A stretch of DNA of 64,000 nt from Trichostrongylus colubriformis (taxonomy: Eukaryota > Nematoda > Chromadorea > Rhabditida > Trichostrongylidae). Made by a program: the position numbers and the translations under genes. The notes under the pieces are model-generated. The model did no database searches, was not told where the DNA came from, and was given only the letters and a program-made list of their open reading frames with translations. Within the stretch, counting starts at the first letter, position 1; every line of letters begins with the position of its first letter. Shown here piece by piece: positions 23,601 to 35,600 of the stretch. The DNA is taken from NCBI GenBank assembly GCA_963978905.1, contig OZ022256.1, positions 48,532,001 through 48,596,000 of the forward strand. Reading direction: 5' to 3'.

Positions 23601-26600
23601 CTGTCTTTGAGCCACATAGCACTTTAAAGGCACGGGTAAGGGAAAACAGAGATCCGGGAGTACATATTCTCTGGAAACGAATCTTCTACTCTAGAAGAGG
23701 TCATATGTGGCGAAAATCGTATTGAAAAAACGCGGCTTGAGGTCTTATGACGACCCCGCCGCTCGGCACATGTCGTTATGCGGTTATGCGACTGGGCGAG
23801 CCGGCGTGGAGAGGCGGAAAACAATCGCGGCCGGCTGGTTCAGACTCTGGTCTGTCTTCAGTCCACTCCGGCTAAAGACGCAGAGGACGAGAGAGAGGGA
23901 GATATTCGGGTTCCTATTTCTCGGTTTTTTTGCCGTTTTATGTCGCTCTTTCTCTACTGTTATATTGCTGGGCACCTCTACTTTCGTAATCCTTCCAAGC
24001 CAAATTCACCCCTACCAGTGTCTTTAAAGGCACAGTCGACGACTCGCTTTATTGGTGCAGTAGTACCTCGGTAGGGTCACAAGCCGCACCATTTTTTGCT
24101 ACGCCGCGGTGCGATACCACGGCCCTACAGGTGCTCGAATCCTTCGATCACACGTACTTGAGCTCCCTTATTGACCAACTGAGCAAAATTGGTGTGGCTG
24201 GAGTGGGTTTTCGGGAACTTGTAGGGCTGCTATGGCGCACCGTGGCGACGCAATACACAAGGGACTACTGCCCAAGAAGGTGAGTCGACTTACCTCTGCC
24301 TCTCTGTGCCTTAAAGCTCTGTCACAGGCACTTGGAAGCAGTGGTATGCTGCAGTTCTTTGACATCACCTTGAACTTGATACCTCGGTCGGTACAGATCG
24401 TATTTACTGATAAGAGACACGTGGTGAGTGGGAGTCACATGGGAGCTTGAACGGCTCAAGTGAAGGTGCTTGAAGGTAGATTGTTAGTTTAAAAAGAGCT
24501 CATGAGTTTAAGCTAATCATTCTGTGCCGATGACGTACGGGATGAGAGCATGAAACATTTGGTTGGGGTCTCTTTGCATCCCAACCCGTAAAGGCATATG
24601 ATCACTTGCAAACCCAAGGCAGGTATCTCATCCTCTTGCGCCCAAGTCCTTTACCATTCCACCGATTCGGAGGTATGCAAAGGTGACTGGCTGAGGTTTT
24701 GAACCTTGGACTGTTATACAATACCGCTCGCGTCGCGTGATTAAAAAGAGCCTCGCGACGGTTTGTTCGCGAACGAACCGTCGCAACGTCATAACATCGT
24801 TCAAAGTGGAGAAAATGGAAAGTTCTCAGGAGCGTTGGATTCGTCTCGATGCGACGAGTTCAGCTGTGTATAAAATGTCAAATTTTGTTCAGCAACAGTC
24901 CTGAAAATCGCGCGAAAACGCGTTTTCGCACGATTTTCAGGACTGTTGCTGATCAAAATTTGACATTTTATACACTACTGAACTCGTCGCTTCGAGACGA
25001 ATCCAACGCCCCTGAGAACTTTCCATTTTATACACTTTGAACGATTATGACTTTGCGACGGTTTGTTCGCGAACAAACCGTCGCGAGGCTCTTTTTAATC
25101 ACGCGACGCGAGCGGTATTGTATGTATGTATAATACCGAAACGCGATTCAGTGATGTACAATTGTCCTCCATCACTTTGAGAACTACTGCTCTTCATGTC
25201 CCCATTCAAGCATCCTAACTCTAAGAGCCTTTGTCAAATGCTGCTATTAGGTCGTTCAGAGTGTTCTTACAGTTTTCGACCTCTATTTACAAGTGCACAT
25301 ATCTCGGCTCATACAAAATTATCAATCGAGATGAGAATCGTAAAGATCATCAGATGTTTGCCAATAAGGAACGAGCCTGCTTATTCCGGACGGCCGAAAT
25401 TCTGGAGACCTAGAGGCGATGAATTTTGGTGAAGGTTGCTCCGGTAAACCTGTTCACACGCTTGAAGAAAGGCAATCGGTATGGGCCAAAGCAGTGAGTA
25501 TAATGGATCCCGCAAAGTTTCGTTGTCCCACTCATTCAACTCCTTTGGGGTTACGTGAAGTACATGGGGCCATGCGTGAAGAAAGTAAGGCCTCTCCCTA
25601 TTAGTCTATACCGAGCTCATGGCCTGCTGTTTGCGATGCATCTCGCGAACTCCTTACACTACTTTAAGCCGTAACAGTATCGTTGGCATTTATAAAGTTA
25701 TGGTGTGTTAGAACAGCCGTGGATCACAACACCGCCACCATGCTGACGAGGCTGACCGCTCCGAACCTGACCTTTGTCCAACTATTGTACATTTCGTCTA
25801 TGTCGATTGCCCTACAGTATCCCGTTCTCATCACCTGTCACAATGCGATAAAGAAATGAGTCGTTTGTGAGCCGGAGAAGAAGGGCATACGAGACATGAA
25901 GTGGAGCTGTTACCTTTCCATCTTGTTCTAGAGGTTTAAGAATAATCCAGATTCGTTCTACACTTTACTATGTTCGAATAGAGCGATGAATAGGGCTCGA
26001 CATGATAGACGACCCTAGAGAATAACGAAAAATTAGTTTAGAAAGTGGAATATTCAAAACCGCAAGAACTTCTCGAACGTGCTAATAGAAAAAAACATAA
26101 GAGATAATTAACAACTCAGTGGGTGAGCGATGGCCGAGATGTTCTATCCTGCTCACCTGCTCAACTAAATTGGTTCTTGGGCATTGTGAAATTTTCAATT
26201 GCTCCTAGGCTGCTTCCTACACCACAGTGACGGCACGACAGTTTTCACTCGGCTTTGGCACCATCGTGTTCGCTTATGGAGGTCACCCGGTGTTCCCTAC
26301 AATTCAGCATGATATGGCTAAACCACGGCATTTCAACAAAGCTGTCATTATTAGTTACCTAGGTGAGTGGTTCACGATTACCGCATTATCAATTGAATTC
26401 AGAATCGAAAATTTACTGCCAATCGTAATCAAACTCGAGAAATCCTACAATATTTTCCTCATTCCTGCAGCCATACTTCGCGAAAATTAGATCAGTCTAC
26501 TTATTTCCTTGTCACAATATTGGGTTGGGGAATAAGTCCCCGCCGTTTTTTTCAACCCCGTTTTTCACATTGTTTCCTCCATCTTTCAACAAAGCCAATA

Positions 26601-29600
26601 TATGTTTTCGATAGAGCTTTTCTTGCTCTACAAAATGCTACTATCTGTATTTCGATTTCTTCGACAACCTAATATTTATGAGGTTTGGAAATGAAGTGAG
26701 CTGAAGGCAAAAAAGTGGCACTTGCGCACCTCATCTTTCTCGTCTGCCATCATAATCAAAGAATGTATGTGCATATGTTTTCGATAGAGCTTTTTCAGCT
26801 CTACAAAATGGTACCACTCTTTATTCAAATCGTTCAAGTTTTTGCTGTTTTTAAGACTTACAAATGCAGTACTAGCAAAAGTGTGCTTTTTCGTTATCTC
26901 CTTTTCCTCGCCTACCATCGAGATTAGAGAGGGTGTGCATACATGCATTCGATAGAGCTCTTTTTGCTCTAAAAATGATGCCTTTCTTCTTTTGTATCTT
27001 CTCATATTTTAGCATGTGGGAGTAAATCTCCACGTGTTTTTCAATTCAAAATTGCGTAATGAAAACAAATTTTTTTGGCAGATTGTTTTGTATCGTTCGA
27101 TAGAGCTCTTTTCGCTCTACAAGATAGTAATTACGGTTTTTGTTCAAACTGATTTTTGACATTTTTTAGATCATTTAAAAGTCGACGAAATCGAGCATTT
27201 TCGACACCATGTGACAAAAATGCTCGATTTCGTCGACTTTTAAATGATCTAAAAAATGTCAAAAATCAGTTTGAACAGAAACCGTAATTACTATCTTGTA
27301 GAGCGAAAAGAGCTCTATCGAACGATACAAAACAATCTGCCAAAAAAATTTGTTTTCATTACGCAATTCTGAATTGAAAAACACGTGGAGACATACTCCC
27401 ACGTGCTAAAATATGAGAGGATACAAAAGAAGAAAGGCATCATTTTGTAGAGCAAAAAGAGCTCTATCGAATGCATATATGCACACCCTCCTTAATCTCG
27501 ATGGTAGGCGAGGAAAAGGAGATAACGAAAAAGCCCACTTTTGCTAGTACTGCATTTGTAAGTCTTAAAAACAGCAAAAACTTGAACGATTTGAATAAAG
27601 AGTGGTACCATTTTGTAGAGCTGAAAAAGCTCTATCGAAAACATATGCACATACATTTTTTTATTTTGATGGCAGACGAGAAAGATGAGGTGCGCAAGTG
27701 CCACTTTTTTGCCTTCAGCTCACTTCATTTCCAAACCTCATAAATATTAGGTTGTCGAAGATATCGAAAAACAGATAGTAGCATTCTGTAGAGCAAGAGA
27801 AGCTCTATCGAAAACATATATTGGCTTTGTCGAAAGATGGAGGGAACAATGTGAAAAACGGGGTTGAAAAAAACGGCGGGGACTTATTCCCCAACCCAAT
27901 AGATACCTGCGTAGTTAACGAGGCTGCAACGTTGTTGCTACACTCGTTCGAATCCGCGCTAGCCATGCCCACCCAGCTCTTCATTTGTCTACTGCACTAT
28001 GGACGTGGCAGTGTGCAATGTCTGACTGTAAGCTGCGTGACTCCTCAGGTCCAGCTACTCATAGAAAGTTTCCAGGAGACCATCGCTCTAGCTATGAAAA
28101 ATCCCCCACTTCTTACTGGTCGGCCAAATCCCATAAATTTTTCACATGAGGCGATTTTATGGTTGGCAGGAAAAGCGGCAGATAAGCATCCTGAAGTCTA
28201 GAGCATTGATTGAAAGGCTTGATGGGTTGTAAAGAATCGAGCAATTCAATCAAAGTATAATAGAGTATTTTTACTGCAGTAGTGAAAAGTTAGATAACAA
28301 ACCTTCTTTAGAATCTCCTGCACTGAATCCAAAAACAGTATTCCAATATCCAAAAACAATAAAGAAATGGTTTTTAAGCTAGTACGAGACAATGTTGTTT
28401 GTTTTTTGTTCTTCTTTTGCTTTTGTCAAGGGTCCGGGATTGTCTTATATGTATAATGTGATTTAAAGGAATCGTCCACGGAAAATGAGTTTTTGTGTTA
28501 CCCATATGTTTATGTTGTATTTGCCCAATGTTGGCCACATGCAAAATTTCACGCGAAAAAAATGTGAATCTGGCTGAGATACAGCACCACAAAGTGCGGT
28601 CCTGGTGGGCGGGGCCTCCGTGTAAAAGCCTCGTTCCGTCGTCCGCCGTGGTCGGAGGCGCATTGTAGGATTAGAGGGTTACGTAAACAGTCCCACTCTC
28701 CGTACCCAACGGCGGCGGAAGACGGGACGAGGCTTTTACACGGGGGCCCCGCCCACCTGGACCGCACTTTGTGGTGCTATATCTCAGCCAGATTCGCATT
28801 TTTTCACGTGAAATTTTGCATGAGGCCAACATTAGGCAAATACAACATAAATATATGGGTAACACAAAAACTTATTTTCCGTGGACGATTCCTTTAATCG
28901 GGAATGAATGTCCATCTCTTATGCATGATAAGGGTGAATAGATCGTCGGAATCCCTCTGGGTAGCTAGGGTTCACAAAATATTTCTGCGTAGTTATGTAG
29001 TTCTACTTTCAGTACTGTTCCTTCTCTACAGCCCCGTTGCCCTGAGTGGTTATGCTGTTTATGGGACTTCCATATCCGACTCCGTCATCTCTTCTATACA
29101 GGTGAGTGCTTAGCCAATCCTTTGAAACATCCGGTCCCATCCGGATGTCTTTAAAAGCACACATATGTAGTGATATTATTTGTTTAGTCGCTTTAGCTCC
29201 TTAGACAACGCTGACCACTACCGCTTGAGATCCCTCATTGGTCAGCTGACGAGGAAAGGGTACCTGGTCGAAACAGCCATTTGCGAAGAGGCACATATCA
29301 CTCTACGCGCTTTTGTACGGTTATTTCAAATCTTTATTCAAAATCTGCCAAACGATTATTTGAGTGGTTATGAAGTTTTTCTGAATAAGTGGTAATATTA
29401 CATGGCAAGTCTGGAGGCCTCTGGCTCAACGGGCAGGCGTTTTCCCGCAAAAGCAGCAGGATTTTCGTTTTAGAGGATCGAGTTACCGCATAGGACAGTT
29501 ACCTCAATTCGAGAATTTGTTTGTCATTCCACAAAGCCCACGAAGAGAACATCGTTGACCCCTGCCGAGCAACTGGCACTTATTACGTATATTCAGTGAT

Positions 29601-32600
29601 ATGGGCATCTGCACTGGGTACGTTAAGGTTATTATTGTGATTGTGGTATCTTCTTCATGAAAATTTTCAAAAAAATCACCCTATAAGGCCACCCTATTTT
29701 TCCTAATTCTGGTCAAAAATTCAATTTGGTTGAAAATTTGCACATAGGGGTAATTCGATCTCTGAGCTTGAATATTATAATCTCCTGACGCAACAACGCC
29801 TAAATCGTGAGTTACGGGACTCCACTCATATATGCGAGCTGGTTCACAGACTTCTCTTTACCCTTGCACTGGGTGATAGCGAGGTAGATGGATAACGGAT
29901 ATGATGGTTGTCGTGTAAACCATCGAGATCTACACATTTTTGCCAACGAACAGGCAATAATTCTAAGCCTTCACAATAAAAACTATACTATCACGAGAAT
30001 CAACGAAGTCAACGAAAGCACATTGAGCATCCTCTGAATTAGTTAAATCTTTCTGACGTAGATGAAAACTGAGGGCTCGAAAAAATGATAGGATGTGGGG
30101 GAAAGGTCGGGAGAATACGCTGGGTGAGGGAGAACTTCTACACCCAAGTGGGTTAATTTTCGCCGATTGGTTTCTGAGGTGTGTAGCCTCGCGTTGCCCT
30201 GCAAAAGGATTGGCCCTCCTCTATTGCCCACCGCTGGCCACAGTTTTTGCAACTTTTTTTTGCTCCAGATCACGACAGTAAGACTCTGCTGTGACTAGCT
30301 GACCAGATTGCAATAACTATAATGGATTTCGCCTTTACAACAGCACCACACAGTAATCATATGCTTTCTAGGGTGAAGGACGGGCTTAGGAAAGTTGTCG
30401 GAGGAGCATCCTTATCTTACCAGAATAATCCCCGTTTCATTATTATAAAGAACCCATTCATCATCTACAGTTATAATATAGTTTACAAATGGCTCAATTT
30501 TTTAGCGAACTAGGAGGTTAGAGCAAGGTGTCGAAACGTGCCAGTTGCTGCTCATAGGTCAGCTCATGAGGCACCCACTTCGACATCTTCATCCCCTTGC
30601 CGATTTCCAGCCAATGTCTGGCCACTGTAGAGTGATGTACGCTTAGGTCTTCTACTAACGTACGAGTATTCGTTTCCGGATTTGCTTCGACGGCTTTTTG
30701 TAAACCTCCATCATTAAGCGACGATCTGCGGCCGCGACCTGGCTATTCTTCGAGATCAAAATCGCCAGAAGCAAATATCTGAATAAGGGCTCCACTGTCC
30801 GCTCGCAAGGACAATTCATCTCGAAAACACTGCGAGATTACGGGTTGCCTCCGCTGTGGAGTGTCCCGATTCAAATTTGTAAAGTATGATGACTTGATAG
30901 TCGCGTCGGCTCATGATTATAGATTAGTTCGCTGTAAAATTCTACTCTATTTATTCGTACCATGAAACCGAAATCAACTCCGCAACAATCTAAGATTTCT
31001 CTGTGACGTAGATGAGGAATGCGATCATATCTGTGAAATCGGTGCATCTAAATAAGCCCTAACTCCATTCAGAATTTGGTAGATTCTAAACGCAGATATG
31101 AAATCACCCTCCAAAAGAATATCGAGTGACGTGTGTCTCATAGCGAATGGCTACTTCGACCTGGCGTCATTCTCTAATGAGCTGAATGTTGGGGTAAGAG
31201 AGGGTTTAAGAAGGTGCAGCGCCGCGTCGGCACACCGTGGCCATACAGAGCAATGCATCCTGGATTTTAGTTACTCAAGGGTGCACTGCCCAAAAGAGCT
31301 AGATAAACTCACCTGATTAGGTGTAACCTTTACACCACACAGCGATTATATGGTGTTAAGGATGACATTCTGTTTATATCGTCACCATGAAAAACTTCCT
31401 CTCCTGAATGAAAGGTGAAATAGCCTTTTGGACAACAGCACTCAAAGGAAAAAGATATAGCAATAAGATAGTGGCTGTAGCTAAGCAAATGACGAAGTGT
31501 CTTCGTGCACTTCTCAAGCTGGTTGATATAAGGTTAAACATTACTCAACGTCGCTACTGGCAGAGGGATCCGTTTGGATAAGTGAACATCAACAGAAGTT
31601 TCTCCTGTTCGAAAAACCGAGTCTACCACCGCTAGATAGATTGCTATCCACAACACTTATAAAATCTCAGCCTCGATAGCACGAAAGTGCTTTGAAAGGA
31701 GTCCCTTGCGGATAAAGCAGGCGACGAATTCATTCTAAAGGGCACTGTTTTTGGACTGTCCTTTGTGCAAGCCTCGAGGTTAGCGACTGGCGCGTAATAA
31801 ACACTTTTACAAAAATATATATGCGTGCTTAGAGCGGAAGACCGTCATTCGAGAAGACATTGCGATGAACATTTTCAGACTCCCGTTTTGCGACTTCTAA
31901 TCAGTATCCTGATCACATTACATGTGCTGTTCTCGATTCTAATAATCATCAATCCTTTGCATCAAGGTGTCGAAGAACATGTCGGAGTCAAACACGGTAT
32001 GTCAGATCATCATCTGCTCTATTTATTTGCATGCTCTTCTAATATACATGACAACTTTATTGTCTATTCATTTCTGTCACAAGGAATATGAGTCGTAAAC
32101 AAACAAGTTTGAACAGGACATGTTCCATATAATCAAACTCTTTATTGAACATTCTCCTATCAAAACCCCAGTTTAAATCCCTCACTCCTAGAAGGTCAAT
32201 ACCACTCTGTGCGATATGGTGTCGTTGGCAGGACTGATAGGTGTATTCACACGCCTTTCGTAGAGATATTTATTGGGGTTTGCTGGGCTGATGCCCTTGA
32301 CGACAAGACGAACAGAATGAAACGATTCCCCACTGGCTGTCCTTTTCGTAGGCTTCCCTCAAATCGAATCAACTCGTATCAGAGTAGCACATTGATACAT
32401 AACAGTTACCAGTAGGCAAAGCATATCATGTCAATAATAGGCGAGCAAGGAATACTGGTATAGACATGGTAAGAACAACAAACAAAACAAGAACAAAACA
32501 TTTTTCACTCTTCTACACGCCCCGGCCTCCTCGAGGAGCCAAGCTCCGGCAGCCTTCCTTCTCTTATTTATAGCGTCTTCCTTTCTGGTTCATTACGTGA

Positions 32601-35600
32601 GCATAGCAGCGTTGTTCGGTCTTCTCGTCTCTGAGGTACATGACTTGCGGCTTCACAATTTTCGGTTTTTTCTTCGGCGGCTGGTCTTCGGGGAGTTGTG
32701 GACAGCTTCTTCGACGTCTGCGGCATCCTTTTTCTTCTCAATCATGGAAAAATATTGGAAGTGACAACGTATTCATAGCGAACTTACAAACTTGATTCAT
32801 AAACACGGCCACCTTCCAGGGATGGAATTTGTCGCCGCCCCGTCTTGGGCTTACTCCGAGACTTGTGGCAGGATGCCCTAAAGGCACCGTCTCTCGATCG
32901 TGCCGTGTGCATCGACGACACGTGCATCAAATCCGCGAGCGGGCCCCGTCAGCATTTCTGCGATTTCTGCGCCGACTTTCTTCTCGGAGTGCCATACTTC
33001 ACACCTGCGCCCCTCGTACGGTGGGGGGTACATGTCCAGTGTCCCTTCGCATTGTAGGTGGTGTTCAAGAGCGTGCATAACGTGGTTGAGATGTAGCGTG
33101 GATGGCATATTGTCACGCCACACCAGAACGATGGCTGCGGAAATAGACTGTTCGTTCAGCTGAGACGCTAGACCATCCAAAGTAGAGTAGACCATAACCT
33201 TGAATTGATCATTTTCTTCGAGTCCCTTTTCAGCTCGAAGAAACGACGAAGACAGAGCGACAATAGTGGAATTAGCTGGCGAATCATCGCACTCCTTCAG
33301 TATCAGATCCAGTCGCTCGATGGCCTGGTTATAGTAAGACTGAGTATGATATCCTCGAAACGCGGGAAAAAGCGGCGGATGAATGATGCGTTTCCCTGAG
33401 CATTTCTCAAGGTCGAGCTGAATGCGTAACAGCTGGAACGATGAGCTGCAATCGCATGGGAGAGTCCGAGAACTGTGAGGTGCTTCGAATCTTTCGCAAG
33501 GAGTTCCTCCTCTTTGCATTTATCGCCTCAAAACGGATCAAGCACAATGGAAGCAACATTCGCTAGTTCAAACATATTGTTGACTGGCTTCGATCTGGCT
33601 AGATCTGAACGAAGATCGGTAGTGCAATCTGCGCCTTGGTGCGAAAGATGTTACACGTGGACGGATGGAATAGATGTAGCGGATCTTCTTGAGGAGGCCC
33701 GATGTCGACTCTGAAATAAGTCTCTTTGCAATAAATCCTGCCACTTTTCAGGTTTTGTCTGCCTCTTTATCTCCTCTGTTTGAGAGTTTGTACGAGATCA
33801 TTATCTACTCCCACTGGTAGTCTTTATAGGAAATCGAACTGCACTTCAAGCGGCTCGGCGTTACCGGCAATCGGAGTTACCACTGCGCTGTTGTCGCTTA
33901 CTTCTATTATTCTCAAGGGTCCATTCCACTCTTTTACTAGTTTGGGATGTTCTGATGTGGCTTTCTCCATGGGATGCGCATATATACTCTCCTCTACCGC
34001 GAAAGGTCGATCCGTGACATTTTTGGTTTTGTCGTAGTATCGCTTCATGCTCGCGCGCTTTGTCATTTTGAGAGCGTGCATAGTTCCAAATCGCTTTCAG
34101 TCCAAGCGCTTGTTCCTTCACATAGGAATCAATCTTTACCGTGTATTTGCTTACTGTTTCTTCGAGTACTGAATTCCATGGCACATTGCAGTCAAACCCG
34201 TGTAGAAGAAAGAACGGCGATTCGCCAGTAGAAACGTGCAGTGCGGCATTGTATGCTATCACACAGTGCGGTAGGAGTTTCTCCCATTCAACGGGTACCT
34301 CCACTTTCTTCCTCAAGAGTCCTACTATGGTTTTATTGAACAATCGGTGAACCCATTCTCACGAGGATTATATCCATTCGTGAGTACCTGCCGGACTCCC
34401 ATTAATTGTGTTAATTCCGACATCAGTTTATTGTCAAATTTTCCGCCTTGATCTGATAATATGCAGCCGGGGATAAGGCAACCATCTGTCATCGCTCAAA
34501 GAGCATGCGTGCTACTACCTGAGCTGATTTTGATGGTAATGGGTGAGCTCCTCCGTATTTCGTAAAGTGGTTTACCACACTTAAAATATATCGATTCCCA
34601 TTAGTGGTCAGCCCTATTTCTAGAATGTCGATTCCGACCATTTTAAATGGTTTAGTTGTTACACTGAACCATTTAAAATGGTTGGAATCGACAACAGATT
34701 TGAGGGGTGGTACACCGAAAGGTTTCTCGTTGAGGAGCACACATTTTTACATTCTTCCCACCACAGATATACGTCTCTTTTCATCGTTTCCCAAAACGGG
34801 CGTTTCCTCAATGATTTAAGCACTATTAGGATGCTGAGTTATGGGCAAAAGCTTCGGTGTCGCACGGGACTCGAACCCGCACTTCATCCTTTCCGGGGAT
34901 ATGTGCTAATCCGTTACATTACCGACACCCCTTTCACCTTAACTCAGCTTCTAAATGGTATATTTACCATAGCTTGTCAGCATTCACACTTATTGAGCCG
35001 GTTGGCCGATATCAGCATCGAACCGTGAAGCTGAAAACTTTAGTACTTATTTGATATTTTTGATGTTTGATAGCTGTTGATTATCGTCGCAGCCCGCGAT
35101 AATCAGCGCTGATAAGCTATGGTGAATATACCATTCAGTGAGTTAAGGTGAAAGGGGTGTCGATAGTGTAATGGATTAGCACATATCCACGGAAAGGATG
35201 AAGTGCGAATTCAAGTCCCGTCCGACACCGAAGCTTTTGCCCATAACTCAGCATCCTAATGGTAACTTTCGCATCGCGGGCTGCGGCGATAATCACCAGC
35301 TATCAAACATCATAAATATCAAGTTTTCGTACTGAAGTACTGAAGCTAGCGTACAGTACTGAAGCTTTCAGCTTCACGGTTCGATGGCGATATCGGCCAA
35401 CCAGCTCAACACGTTATACGTGTGAGTGCTGATAAACTATGGTGAATATACCATTCAGAAGCTGAGTTAAGGTGAAAGGGGTGTCGATAGTGTAATGGAT
35501 TAGCACATATCCACGGAAAGGATGAAGTGCGGGTTTGAGTCTCGTCCGACACCGGAGCTTCTGCCCAAACTCAGCATCCTAATAGTGATTCAAGCACTTT

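Noticed and set aside
27471..27743. 90-codon frame with internal repeats (LKKLYRKHMHIH-type)
   Set aside because: It is mirrored in the other arm at 26676-27005 and is explained by the duplicated hairpin units of the foldback element.
34856..34929. A genuine tRNA gene with GGA anticodon (tRNA-Ser-like)
   Set aside because: The T-stem is offset by one nucleotide, position 33 is C instead of T, there is no long variable arm as expected for serine, and the module is repeated within a mobile composite.
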